Below are positions 46,111 to 54,403 of a stretch of 64,000 nt of DNA, piece after piece. The notes under the pieces were generated by a model. That model was given only the letters and a program-made list of their open reading frames with translations, was not told the origin of the DNA and ran no database searches. This DNA is from Marivirga salinae. Lineage in GTDB: Bacteria; Bacteroidota; Bacteroidia; Cytophagales; Cyclobacteriaceae. A program made the translations under genes and the position numbers. The DNA is taken from the NCBI RefSeq assembly GCF_030503855.1, contig NZ_CP129971.1, forward strand, positions 3,162,001 through 3,226,000. Reading direction: 5' to 3'. Each line of letters opens with the position of its first letter. Position 1 is the first letter of the stretch.

Positions 46111-47400
46111 TTATAAAATAGGAAATGTCAATTCTATCTTGGTGCCCACCCCTACTTTTGAATTTAAATCAAATTCTCCTTTTAGTTTCACCAGCATGTT
46201 TTTTACAATATAAAGCCCAAGTCCAGATCCCTCTTTACTTTGCGCGCCTCTATAGAACATTTCGAATACTTTTTCTTGCTGATCTTTAGGAATTCCTATT
46301 CCATTATCTGCAATAATGATTCTAAATTTATTTGAAGTTTTATCCGCAGTGATATCAATTTTGCAATGTCCTTTGCTAGGATCTGAATACTTTATAGCAT
46401 TGGAAATTAAATTATTTAATATAACTTCCATGCGAGCTTTATCAGTAAATAGAGGCGAATCAAATTGGATTTGCTTATTGAATTCTATTTTCTCCATCCC
46501 CTCTATATAATTGTTATTTTCGATTATTTCATCTAGCAACTTTTCTAATTCAATAGGCTCTGTTTTAATTTCAGTTCTAGTGTTTCTTGATATTTCAATC
46601 ACTTCCTTAATAAATTGCGTCAAACGCTCAATTCTATTTTCAATCCTAATAAAATAATCCATCACATTATCGTCCTTCACTTCATATTTCGCAATGTTAA
46701 TTAAGCCCAAAATGGAAGATAAAGGAGCCTTTAAATCATGTGAAGCACTATAAACAAAATGATCTAATTCATCATTTGCTAATTCTAACTCCTTATTTTT
46801 TTGCTCTAATTCTTTTAAAGTTTCTAATCGGACCTGATCAATATGTTTGTTAATAACATCCATATTGTACATCGAAAACACCAGCACAAAAATAGATATC
46901 AACATATTAACATAAAAAGAAGTGCTTTCGGATTTTCCTCCGGTCAAATTAATTTCTCCAAAAGGTTGATATTCAGTAATCTCTAGTATGAATAATAAAA
47001 TCAATACATAAACCACAGAATAGTACTTATACTTTATTTCTTCATTACTGAATACTAAAAATATAATAGCTAATATGGGAAAAAAGATAAGGTAAACGCC
47101 TATTGATTTTGGAATGATTGAGCTATAGACAAAAATGTAACCTGTGCCTAAAACGATAAAAATAAACTTTGCGATTACATGGTTTCGTTTCTCATTCACA
47201 ATGTAAGTAGCTACTGCTATACCGACAATTATCAAATCAAAGCCAACTGCAATATAATTAGTATTGAATAAATCATTGATTACTTGAATTAATGCAGCTA
47301 TCACAGCAATAATTGAAAATTGTGATAAAAGTATATTGGGTTTTTGTTCTAAACTCTTCTCTAACTTAGACCACTTATTAAGATTAAAAAATCTAATCAC
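46111..47400 (-). CDS. membrane sensor histidine kinase
   Basis: A 429-residue kinase. Six hydrophobic helices occupy about residues 22-185 with a short periplasmic loop, followed by a coiled linker (LETLKELEQKNKELELANDE). The histidine box is YSASHDLKAPLSSILG (about residue 220). The ATPase domain has NNLISNAIKYSDPSK, IADNGIGIPKDQQ and GLGLYIVKNMLVK. No response regulator is nearby, so its partner is elsewhere. The 7TM-like input suggests a membrane or small-molecule signal; which one is unknown. Confidence 0.93.
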   Translation of the reverse strand: MIRFFNLNKWSKLEKSLEQKPNILLSQFSIIAVIAALIQVINDLFNTNYIAVGFDLIIVGIAVATYIVNEKRNHVIAKFIFIVLGTGYIFVYSSIIPKSIGVYLIFFPILAIIFLVFSNEEIKYKYYSVVYVLILLFILEITEYQPFGEINLTGGKSESTSFYVNMLISIFVLVFSMYNMDVINKHIDQVRLETLKELEQKNKELELANDELDHFVYSASHDLKAPLSSILGLINIAKYEVKDDNVMDYFIRIENRIERLTQFIKEVIEISRNTRTEIKTEPIELEKLLDEIIENNNYIEGMEKIEFNKQIQFDSPLFTDKARMEVILNNLISNAIKYSDPSKGHCKIDITADKTSNKFRIIIADNGIGIPKDQQEKVFEMFYRGAQSKEGSGLGLYIVKNMLVKLKGEFDLNSKVGVGTKIELTFPIL

Positions 47401-47578
47401 TTAATTGAATTTTGAGTTGCGAATATTAAAATATAGAATATTTATTGAATTTTATCAACAATTTTATTGATTCAGTTACGCTATTCGATGAAACACTTCC
47501 TATTACCAATCAAATAAAAGCATTTCATATTCTCAGGAGCTTAAAATACATTTACAAAATCAAAAAAATTACAATTCA

Positions 47579-50032
47579 ATGAAACAACTATTATTCACCA
47601 TAACACTGTGTTTATTCCTAATTCAAACTGACGCTTCAGCACAGTGGTTTGGTAAAAAGAAGAAGCAGAAAGAGAAAAATAAAACAGAAAAGCCAAAAGG
47701 TGATTTTAAAGAGTATAAAGAAATCATCAAGGGTGATGTAAAATCAGATGAAGGATTATTTACCACTCACCAAATTGATGATAAACTATATTATGAAATT
47801 CCTTTTAATAAATTAGAGGAAGATTTATTGCTGGTCAGCCGAATTGTAAAACTACCCGATAATTTTGGAGGTGGTTATATCAACGCCGGTTCAAAAGTAA
47901 ACGAACAGGTTGTCCGATGGTATAAAAGAGATAAAAATATTGACCTAAAAGTAATCAGTTTCCAAAATGTAAGTGATGAGGACTCTCCTATTTATAAATC
48001 AGTGGAGGCTAATAACTTCTTCCCAATTTTGTATAGCTGTAAAATCGAAGCCATCAATCCCGATTCTACTGCCTATTTGGTAGACGTAAGCAGTTTATTT
48101 ACTGATGAAGTGAGTGCTATTAATGCGATGCCTGATAGATTAAGAAAGTCATACAAAGTGAAGAGATTAGATAAAAGTAGATCCTACATAGCTTCCGCAA
48201 AGTCATTTCCTGAAAACATTGAAGTACAACATTTAATGACCTATGATGCTGGAGATCCTCCGGGTAGAGATCAAGCTGGAACAATCAGTATGTTATTGAA
48301 TCAATCTATGATTTTGTTGCCCGAAGATAAAATGCAACCTAGATTAGCCGATGACAGAGTGGGTTGGTTTACCATTCAGAAATACGATTATAATTCGGAA
48401 AAATTAAAATCGGATGACTATGAATTGATAAGAAGATGGAGATTAGTACCTAAAGATATTGAAGCTTATAAAAGAGGCGAATTGGTAGAACCCGTGAAGC
48501 CTATTGTCTATTATTTAGACCCTGCCACTCCAGAAAAATGGAGACCTTATTTTAAACAAGGAATTGAAGATTGGAATGTGGCTTTTGAAGAAGCAGGATT
48601 CAAAAATGCCATTATAGCAAAAGATCCTCCCACTAAGGAAGAAGATCCAGAGTTCAGTCCTGAGGATGTTCGATATTCGGTTGTGAGATATGTAGCCACT
48701 ACCACCAGAAATGCAGTAGGCCCTTCTGTTTCTGATCCGAGAACAGGTGAGATCATTGAAAGTGACATTATTTGGTATCACAACCATTTAAGATCTTATC
48801 GAAATCGATATATGATAGAAGCCGGAGCTCAAAAAGAATCTGCTAGAACCTTAGAAACCCCTGAAGCAGAAATTGGCGAAATGATGCGCATGGTCATTGC
48901 ACATGAAGTAGGCCATGCTTTAGGTTTACCTCATAACATGAAAGCAAGTTCTGCTTACCCTACCGATTCACTTCGCTCTGCTTCATTCACTCAAGAATAT
49001 GGATTAACACCTTCCATTATGGATTATGCAAGAGTGAATTATGTAGCTCAACCAGAAGATGAAGGCGTTCGCTTAATTAGAATGATGGGGCCTTATGACA
49101 AATATTCGGTTAATTGGGGTTACAGATATATTCCGGAAGCCAAAAGCAAAGAAGATGAAAAACCCATTTTGGATGATTGGATATTAGAAAAAGCAGGTAA
49201 TCCATGGTACGAATTCGGGAGCGGATATGGAGTAGCTGATCCTAGAGCTAATAGAGAAAGTTTGGGTGATGATCACGTAAAAGCAAGCGAATATGGCTTA
49301 GCCAATTTGAAAAAAGTCGTTCCAAACTTAGTAGAATGGACTTCTCAAAAAGGGCAAGATTATAGTGAATTAGCTGAAGTTTATAGAGAGCTAGGCTATA
49401 TGTGGTGGGGATACAACCGTCATGTAATTGCCAACATAGGTGGAATTTATGAAACCCGAAAAACAGCTGATCAAGAAGGTGTAGTCTATGAGCATGTTCC
49501 AGCATCAATTCAACGAGAGGCATTAGCTTTCCTTAATGAGCATGCATTCACTAATCATGAATGGTTATTAAATAAAGGGATTTTACAAAGAATAGAAGAT
49601 GCCGGGGCTATTGAACGCGTAAAATCATTACAAGTGAGAGCTATGAAAAGCTTGCTAGATGAAGATAGAATCTTGAGAATGGTAGAAAATGAAAGCTTAA
49701 ATGGTTCTGAAGCTTATACTGTCTTGGAAATGCTGGAAGATCTAAGAAAGGGAATTTTCTCGGAGCTTTATAAAGGTCAAGCAGTAGATGCCTATAGAAG
49801 AAATTTACAGAGAACTTTTGTGGAACTAGCTGCTAGTCAGATAGCTAAATTGGATGCAGAAGAGAAAAGAAATAATGAGGTGATTATATCAGATATAATT
49901 CCGCTAATGAGAGCCGAACTGGAGCAATTAAAATCTGATATCACAAGTAGTAGATATAGAACTTCTGATAAAATGAGCAGAATTCATTGGAATGATTTAT
50001 TGGCAAGAATTGAAAATAGTTTTTCAGAATAG
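47579..50032 (+). CDS. exported zinc metalloprotease, DUF5117/DUF5118 type
   Basis: An 817-residue protein with a signal peptide (1-20, DASAQ), then a Lys-rich linker and beta-rich DUF5118/DUF5117-like domains. The metzincin motif is HEVGHALGLPHN (about residues 441-452), followed by a Met-containing turn (SIMDYARVNYVAQPED). It should act in the periplasm or outside the cell. These proteins are widespread in Bacteroidota, but their substrates are unknown. It carries its own terminator. Confidence 0.92.
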   Translation: MKQLLFTITLCLFLIQTDASAQWFGKKKKQKEKNKTEKPKGDFKEYKEIIKGDVKSDEGLFTTHQIDDKLYYEIPFNKLEEDLLLVSRIVKLPDNFGGGYINAGSKVNEQVVRWYKRDKNIDLKVISFQNVSDEDSPIYKSVEANNFFPILYSCKIEAINPDSTAYLVDVSSLFTDEVSAINAMPDRLRKSYKVKRLDKSRSYIASAKSFPENIEVQHLMTYDAGDPPGRDQAGTISMLLNQSMILLPEDKMQPRLADDRVGWFTIQKYDYNSEKLKSDDYELIRRWRLVPKDIEAYKRGELVEPVKPIVYYLDPATPEKWRPYFKQGIEDWNVAFEEAGFKNAIIAKDPPTKEEDPEFSPEDVRYSVVRYVATTTRNAVGPSVSDPRTGEIIESDIIWYHNHLRSYRNRYMIEAGAQKESARTLETPEAEIGEMMRMVIAHEVGHALGLPHNMKASSAYPTDSLRSASFTQEYGLTPSIMDYARVNYVAQPEDEGVRLIRMMGPYDKYSVNWGYRYIPEAKSKEDEKPILDDWILEKAGNPWYEFGSGYGVADPRANRESLGDDHVKASEYGLANLKKVVPNLVEWTSQKGQDYSELAEVYRELGYMWWGYNRHVIANIGGIYETRKTADQEGVVYEHVPASIQREALAFLNEHAFTNHEWLLNKGILQRIEDAGAIERVKSLQVRAMKSLLDEDRILRMVENESLNGSEAYTVLEMLEDLRKGIFSELYKGQAVDAYRRNLQRTFVELAASQIAKLDAEEKRNNEVIISDIIPLMRAELEQLKSDITSSRYRTSDKMSRIHWNDLLARIENSFSE

Positions 50033-50041
50033 AATTTATAT

Positions 50042-50078
50042 GAATCCGTAGCCGCGTGTGGTTTCGGATTCTTTTTTT
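50042..50078 (+). terminator. terminator after the metalloprotease gene
   Basis: GAATCCG/CGGATTC stem with a 16-base inner part that also pairs partly, then seven T. Ten bases past the stop. Confidence 0.85.
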
Positions 50079-50512
50079 ATAAACCCTCAAACAATCTTCT
50101 CCTTAGAAATAGGGTTTTCTTAAAAATTAAAATGAAACTCTAATTTTCATTTTAGCAAGTATAAAGTCCATATTCTAAAATTTTATCATATCTAAAACTT
50201 CAAAAAGCTTTGATTTAGAGGAAATATGAGATTTAAAATAATAAATATAGATTTATACCCAAAATTATATTTTGCAGTTTCTACTTTTCCTTTTTGTTTG
50301 ATCAAAAAGAAAGAAAAAATCAAGACAAAAAGATGCTTCATCGCTACATCCCAACGCTGGCCCGCCTTTTTGTCCTCCTGCCCGCCCTCTTCGAGCTTAT
50401 ATTACTTGGTTTTGAAAGTTTGTAGTATTAATCAAGAGGGGAATAATTATACCTAACTATTAACTTTCAAGCCCGCCAAATTTTCCTTTAATTTGCATCA
50501 AAATTTTACAAA
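50079..50512. other. gene-free gap containing a GC-rich 30-codon ORF
   Basis: Between 50079 and 50300 I see only AT-rich sequence and a CTTTTTGTTTGATCAAAAAG palindrome at about 50288-50310. A small ORF (50333-50425) then starts at an ATG and reads MLHRYIPTLARLFVLLPALF, and on to a TAG. Its GC content is far above its surroundings. It is not a clear gene, but its composition is odd. Confidence 0.4.
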
Positions 50513-51145
50513 ATGGCATTAAAAACATTCGTTAAAATATCTGAAGTTAGTAATTTAAGTGATGCACGCTATTGTGCAGGAATGACGGTTAATTTAATGG
50601 GATTCATCTTGCAGAAAGATAATCCTGCTTATGTTAGCCCTGAAAACTTCATGGAATTAACTGGTTGGCTTTCAGGTGTGGAATTCGTTGGAGAATACGG
50701 CAATGCTTCAGAAGATGCCATTAAAGAATCCATCAAAGATTACGAAATCCATTATCTACAAACTGATAATCCTGCCATTATCCCTCTTTTCCCAGATTTC
50801 AAAAGGATTTTGAGATTTGATATGGATAAAGTTACAGATGCCGAAGAAGTAAAAAACACCATGCAAAAGGTAGCAGATGAGGTAGAATTCTTCCTTTTTG
50901 AATCTGGCAACGGAAATCATTACAAAGAAAATGTAGTCATTCAGGTTTTAGATTTAGCAAAGGACTTCCCTGTTGTCTTAGGCTTCAATATTGACGATAA
51001 AAATGTGATGGATTTAATTGAAAACACTTCCATTAAAGGCATTTCCTTAAAAGGTGGTGAAGAAATAAGGCCAGGATATAAAGACTTTGATGAATTGGCT
51101 GATATTTTGGAGACGCTGGAGATTGATGATACTGTTGAGGGGTAA
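50513..51145 (+). CDS. phosphoribosylanthranilate isomerase-like protein, catalytic residues lost
   Basis: A 210-residue TIM-barrel protein of the TrpF type. It opens with FVKISEVSNLSDARYCAGM, equivalent to KICGxTxxxDA of TrpF, and ends with a phosphate-site-like GISLKGGEEIRPGYKDFDEL. Catalytic Cys7 (T. maritima numbering) is Ser10 here. The general-acid Asp of the LLD strand is Glu (FFLFES). It is therefore probably not an active isomerase; binding or another function is likely. No trp gene lies nearby. Bacteroidota genomes carry such extra proteins, and I cannot name a role. Confidence 0.75.
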   Translation: MALKTFVKISEVSNLSDARYCAGMTVNLMGFILQKDNPAYVSPENFMELTGWLSGVEFVGEYGNASEDAIKESIKDYEIHYLQTDNPAIIPLFPDFKRILRFDMDKVTDAEEVKNTMQKVADEVEFFLFESGNGNHYKENVVIQVLDLAKDFPVVLGFNIDDKNVMDLIENTSIKGISLKGGEEIRPGYKDFDELADILETLEIDDTVEG

Positions 51146-51239
51146 AGGAGTCGCACTTTTCTATAAATCATTTCAATTCTTCATTTTGAATAAAATGTAA
51201 TATCTCTAATCTGGGTGGAAAGTTATTATTACCTCCCAT

Positions 51240-51268
51240 AGCGCGCGTTGCGAAGCAAAACGCGTGCT
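51240..51268. repeat. REP hairpin 1 (inverted)
   Basis: 29-base imperfect palindrome, reverse complement starting AGCACGCGTTTTGC. It abuts the RAYT pseudogene's stop codon and differs from REP 2 and REP 3 only in the loop (TT versus AG or TG). Confidence 0.85.
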
Positions 51269-51823
51269 TAGCTCAATAGTTCAATTTCCAACAACCCTCT
51301 TTTTAAACCTGCATATTCCTTTGCTGAGCTGTATTTATAATCCACCGCTTCTTCAACAATCTCTGCTTCAACAGGATTATTATGGATATAATCTAGTTTC
51401 TGTTGCAATATAAAATTATTATCTAATTCAATAGGCCGATTTCCATCCTGCCACATCTTATTAGATTTAATTCTTTTCAATTTTTATCCTGCATTTTGAA
51501 AAGCCCTTAATAGCCATTCTTTTCTACTTTCATTTATATTACTAATTTGCTCAAGTATTCTTTTGTTACTTAATTTCTTGAAATCTCTCATGACACCGCC
51601 TAGGCTTTCATTCGAATCTTTTGAACTTATAATTAAATGTAGATGGCTCGGCATAATACAAAATGCATGAATGATTAAAATTACGCTTTTCTTGATATCT
51701 TTTTAAAGTATTAATAATGATGTGATTATACTCTTTTCTAGTAAACAAATCTATCCAGTAAACTATAGTGCAGGTTACAAAATATATTCCTTCGGGATTA
51801 TTGAATTTATATTTCTCTGACAT
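51268..51823 (-). pseudogene. REP-associated tyrosine transposase (RAYT), broken
   Basis: Minus-strand remains of an IS200-like HUH transposase. It starts MSEKYKFNNPEGIYFVTCTI at 51823. A one-base shift near 51680-51690 moves the reading to the frame with HAFCIMPSHLHLIISS (HUH site). A TAA falls in FQNAG-stop-KLKRIKSNKMW near 51480. The rest (YIHNNPVEAEIVEEAVDYKY, then SSAKEYAG) is the C-terminal Tyr region. Parts are intact but the gene cannot make a full protein. REP hairpins lie on both sides, as expected for RAYT. Confidence 0.85.
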
Positions 51824-51846
51824 GGTTTTGGTTTTATTTTTTGATA

Positions 51847-51951
51847 AGTGAACATATAAAAACAAATCCTATTTTACAATTCTTATCATTCCTAGAAGGG
51901 TGGTGCTAAATGCAAACAGCACGCGTTTTGCAGCGCAACGCGCGCTAGTGG
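51847..51951. repeat. duplicated promoter-plus-REP unit, left copy (contains REP 2)
   Basis: This 105-base segment matches 52161-52266 with only a few differences. On the minus strand it ends in a promoter-like ATTG-N20-TATGTTCA directly upstream of the RAYT pseudogene. REP 2 is at 51918-51946. Confidence 0.85.
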
Positions 51952-51954
51952 GTT

Positions 51955-52158
51955 TCATTTTTTTATTACTAAAAATATTATCCAAAACAACACGAATAAA
52001 AAAATTACCAGTTTTATTCTTTTCATTCTAATTTCATTCATCTTTTCCGGATAAATCTCTCCCTCCTTGTAGTATCGATTCATTTCTTCGTTGGAAATTT
52101 CAGGGTAAGAAAACAAGTCATCAAAAAAATCCTTAATAAAATTTATTATTTTTCTCAT
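51955..52158 (-). CDS. small membrane protein between REP repeats
   Basis: A 67-residue protein from the ATG at 52158. The N-terminal 45 residues are charged (MRKIINFIKDFFDDLFSYPE and on) and one transmembrane helix ends the protein (VIFLFVLFWIIFLVI, residues about 50-64). Function unknown. Its stop lies 3 bases from one copy of the REP unit and its start 3 bases from the other, so it sits exactly between the duplicated promoter/REP segments. Reading-frame length and a tidy end make it plausible but not proven. Confidence 0.55.
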   Translation of the reverse strand: MRKIINFIKDFFDDLFSYPEISNEEMNRYYKEGEIYPEKMNEIRMKRIKLVIFLFVLFWIIFLVIKK

Positions 52159-52160
52159 TG

Positions 52161-52266
52161 AGTGAACATATAAAAACAAATCCTATTTTACAATTCTTAT
52201 CATTCCTAGAAAGGTGGTGCTAAATAGCAAACAGCACGCGTTTTGCTGCGCAACGCGCGCTAGTGG
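52161..52266. repeat. duplicated promoter-plus-REP unit, right copy (contains REP 3)
   Basis: 106-base counterpart of 51847-51951, directly upstream of the small membrane protein gene on the minus strand. REP 3 is at 52233-52261, reading AGCACGCGTTTTGCTGCGCA and on. Confidence 0.85.
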
Positions 52267-52406
52267 TGATTTTTGGCGAATCCTAATAGATCATTTTAGG
52301 AAATCAATAAATTTAAAAATTTATAACCTACCAGTCAACACACAAAAATTATATTATTCCATTATTTCAACTGTGAGACTATAGCCTGAAACAATTCTAC
52401 TTGACA

Positions 52407-52438
52407 TATTTTTGCAATCGAAACCGCAAACGTTTCCG
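52407..52438 (+). promoter_or_regulatory. amylase promoter -7 box and LacI-type operator
   Basis: TATTTTTG at 52407-52414 fits the Bacteroidota -7 consensus TAnnTTTG. Eleven bases later comes CGCAAACGTTTCCG (52425-52438), with an AAACGTTT core like LacI/MalR-family operators. It covers the expected start of transcription, so it would act as a repressor site. No clear -33 box is seen, and no regulator gene is nearby. Confidence 0.55.
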
Positions 52439-52514
52439 GAATTATTATTTGCTAATACCTTTTTTAATAGATTTATATTGCTATAATTAGACTTTCAACC
52501 AAACAATATACTTT

Positions 52515-53921
52515 ATGAAACGAATTATTGCACAACTATTTAACGGATTATTGCTGATGGCAATAATTGCATCATGTTCAGATGATACAAAGCTGGAAGA
52601 ACAGCGAAAACACTCTAACAAAAAAGCCACTGACCCATTTTCGGACGTCACACGCACTGATGAGAATATCAATGAAAGAAACCCAGGGCCTGGTGGCGGA
52701 ATTATCATGCAAGCCTTTTACTGGGATGTACCGGCTGGCGGAACTTGGTATCAAACTATTGAAAGCAAAATTTCTGATTGGGATGCTGCTGGTGTGAGCG
52801 CCATTTGGCTCCCTCCTGTTTCCAAAGCTATGAATGGCCCAAATTCCATGGGATATGATCCTTTTGATTACTTTGACTTTGGGGATTATGACCAGCAAGG
52901 TTCAGTTGAAACCCGCTTTGGTTCTCGAACAGAACTCGAAAGCTTAATCAATACTGCCCACCAGTATGATATTGAGGTTTATGCAGATATAGTATTGAAC
53001 CACAATAGTGGTGGTGATTTAGAAGCTAACCCTTTTACTGGTACAGATACTTATACTGATTACAATCCTGCATCCGGTAAGTTTTATAGATCAGCCAGTG
53101 ACTTCCATCCTAATGCCGTGGTAGGCAGTGATGAAGGTGTATTCGGAGGATTCCCCGATTTAAGTCATTCAACTTCCTATGTGCAAGATTGGCTATGGAA
53201 CCGAAGTGATGGTGTAGGGAAATACTATAGGGATGAATTAGGTTTCGATGGCTGGAGATTTGACTATGTAAAAGGTTTTGGCGGCTGGGTAGTACGAGAA
53301 TGGATGAATAATGTGGGAGGTTTTGCCGTAGGTGAATATTGGGATGGAAACGCTCAGCTCCTTCAAGATTGGGTCAACAGCACTAATAGAACCGCTTCTG
53401 CTTTCGACTTCGCATGCTACTACAGAATGGATGAAGCTTTTGATGGAAACGATTTAACTAAACTGCAAGGCGATATGCTTTGGAAAAGAGATGCTGCTAA
53501 AGCTGTAACATTCGTGACCAATCATGATACGGATGAAATATGGGACAAAATGCATGCTTATGCTTATATTTTCACACATGAAGGCTATCCTACCCTATTC
53601 TATCAGGATTATGAAGAATGGTTAGATCAAGATAAGTTGGATAACTTAATGTGGATTCATCGAAATTTGGCCACTGGGGGAACCGATATTTTGTATGCCG
53701 ATAATGACGAATATGTAGCCAGAAGAAATGGAAACCCTGGCATTGTGGTTTACCTAAATGATTCTAATCAATGGCTGGAAAGATGGGTACCAACAAACTG
53801 GGGCAACTCAGTCATCAAAGATTACACAGGAAATTCAAACTGGGAACCCACCACTCAAAATGACCAATGGGTAAAAATCCAATGCCCTCCTAACAGCTAT
53901 ACCGTTTGGTCATTGAAATAA
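52515..53921 (+). CDS. alpha-amylase lipoprotein (GH13)
   Basis: A 468-residue GH13 amylase with lipobox ASC (about Cys21) and a Lys/Asp-rich tether, so it sits on an outer membrane face. The catalytic barrel opens IIMQAFYWDVPAGGTWY. Conserved regions are DIVLNH, the nucleophile Asp in GWRFDYVKG, the acid Glu in AVGEYWDG and the transition-state Asp in FVTNHDTD. It cuts internal alpha-1,4 bonds of starch or glycogen. The motif style is nearest to plant/archaeal subfamilies such as GH13_7. Unlike Sus loci, it stands alone without SusC/D genes. Confidence 0.95.
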   Translation: MKRIIAQLFNGLLLMAIIASCSDDTKLEEQRKHSNKKATDPFSDVTRTDENINERNPGPGGGIIMQAFYWDVPAGGTWYQTIESKISDWDAAGVSAIWLPPVSKAMNGPNSMGYDPFDYFDFGDYDQQGSVETRFGSRTELESLINTAHQYDIEVYADIVLNHNSGGDLEANPFTGTDTYTDYNPASGKFYRSASDFHPNAVVGSDEGVFGGFPDLSHSTSYVQDWLWNRSDGVGKYYRDELGFDGWRFDYVKGFGGWVVREWMNNVGGFAVGEYWDGNAQLLQDWVNSTNRTASAFDFACYYRMDEAFDGNDLTKLQGDMLWKRDAAKAVTFVTNHDTDEIWDKMHAYAYIFTHEGYPTLFYQDYEEWLDQDKLDNLMWIHRNLATGGTDILYADNDEYVARRNGNPGIVVYLNDSNQWLERWVPTNWGNSVIKDYTGNSNWEPTTQNDQWVKIQCPPNSYTVWSLK

Positions 53922-53940
53922 CTTTATTTTTAGTCGTCCG

Positions 53941-53974
53941 AAAGCCACCTACTTCACCGTAGGTGGCTTTTTTT
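53941..53974 (+). terminator. terminator after the amylase gene
   Basis: 12-base stem AAAGCCACCTAC/GTAGGTGGCTTT with loop TTCACC, then T-rich sequence. Twenty bases past the stop. Confidence 0.9.
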
Positions 53975-53993
53975 CATTCTAGCTACAAATAAA

Positions 53994-54148
53994 ATTCAGC
54001 TAAAGCTGAAATGGATTAACCAGTAGAGTAGGTCGGGGAATCTAGCGGTAAAGGACTTATTGTCACATTTGCAGTCCTAGACTCCCCGACCTACTCTACT
54101 GATAAAACTTTGTGTCTTTTGCGGTTAAATTTTCAGCTTTAGCTGAAT
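53994..54148. repeat. nested long inverted repeat
   Basis: Outer arms 53994-54011 (ATTCAGCTAAAGCTGAAA) and 54131-54148 pair exactly. Inner arms 54022-54045 and 54077-54100 are 24 bases long with one mismatch around a 31-base loop. Together they could fold into a large cruciform. The rest of the gap 54149-54403 holds a further TTTCAGCTTTAGCT copy near 54209, two TTCCCG...CGGGACAGG-type palindrome copies (54174-54195 and 54266-54285) and no gene. Confidence 0.85.
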
Positions 54149-54403
54149 TCTTTTGTTTTCTTTTGCCTCTTTTCCCGATGAATGCGGGACAGGTTGTGGT
54201 TCAAATCATTTCAGCTTTAGCTAAATATTCCTTCGTTATCTTAGTGTAAAACTTAGAGCAACTCCCGACTTTCAGTACGGGACAGGTTATGTGGTTAAAA
54301 GAAAACAGCCTTTGGCTGATCTTTTGTTTTCATTTACCTCTTTGTCTTTAAAAAGGTTCTTTATTGATATCAGATTTTAAGCTTAGTCAGTTAACTTTGT
54401 AGC

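Noticed and set aside
48515..48787. antisense open frames inside the zinc metalloprotease gene
   Set aside because: The plus-strand gene has clear domain and HExxHxxGxxH evidence; the antisense frames are shadows.
50226..50456. 76-residue plus-strand open frame
   Set aside because: Runs out of frame with the GC-rich short ORF, has a low-complexity Lys-rich part and no family match.
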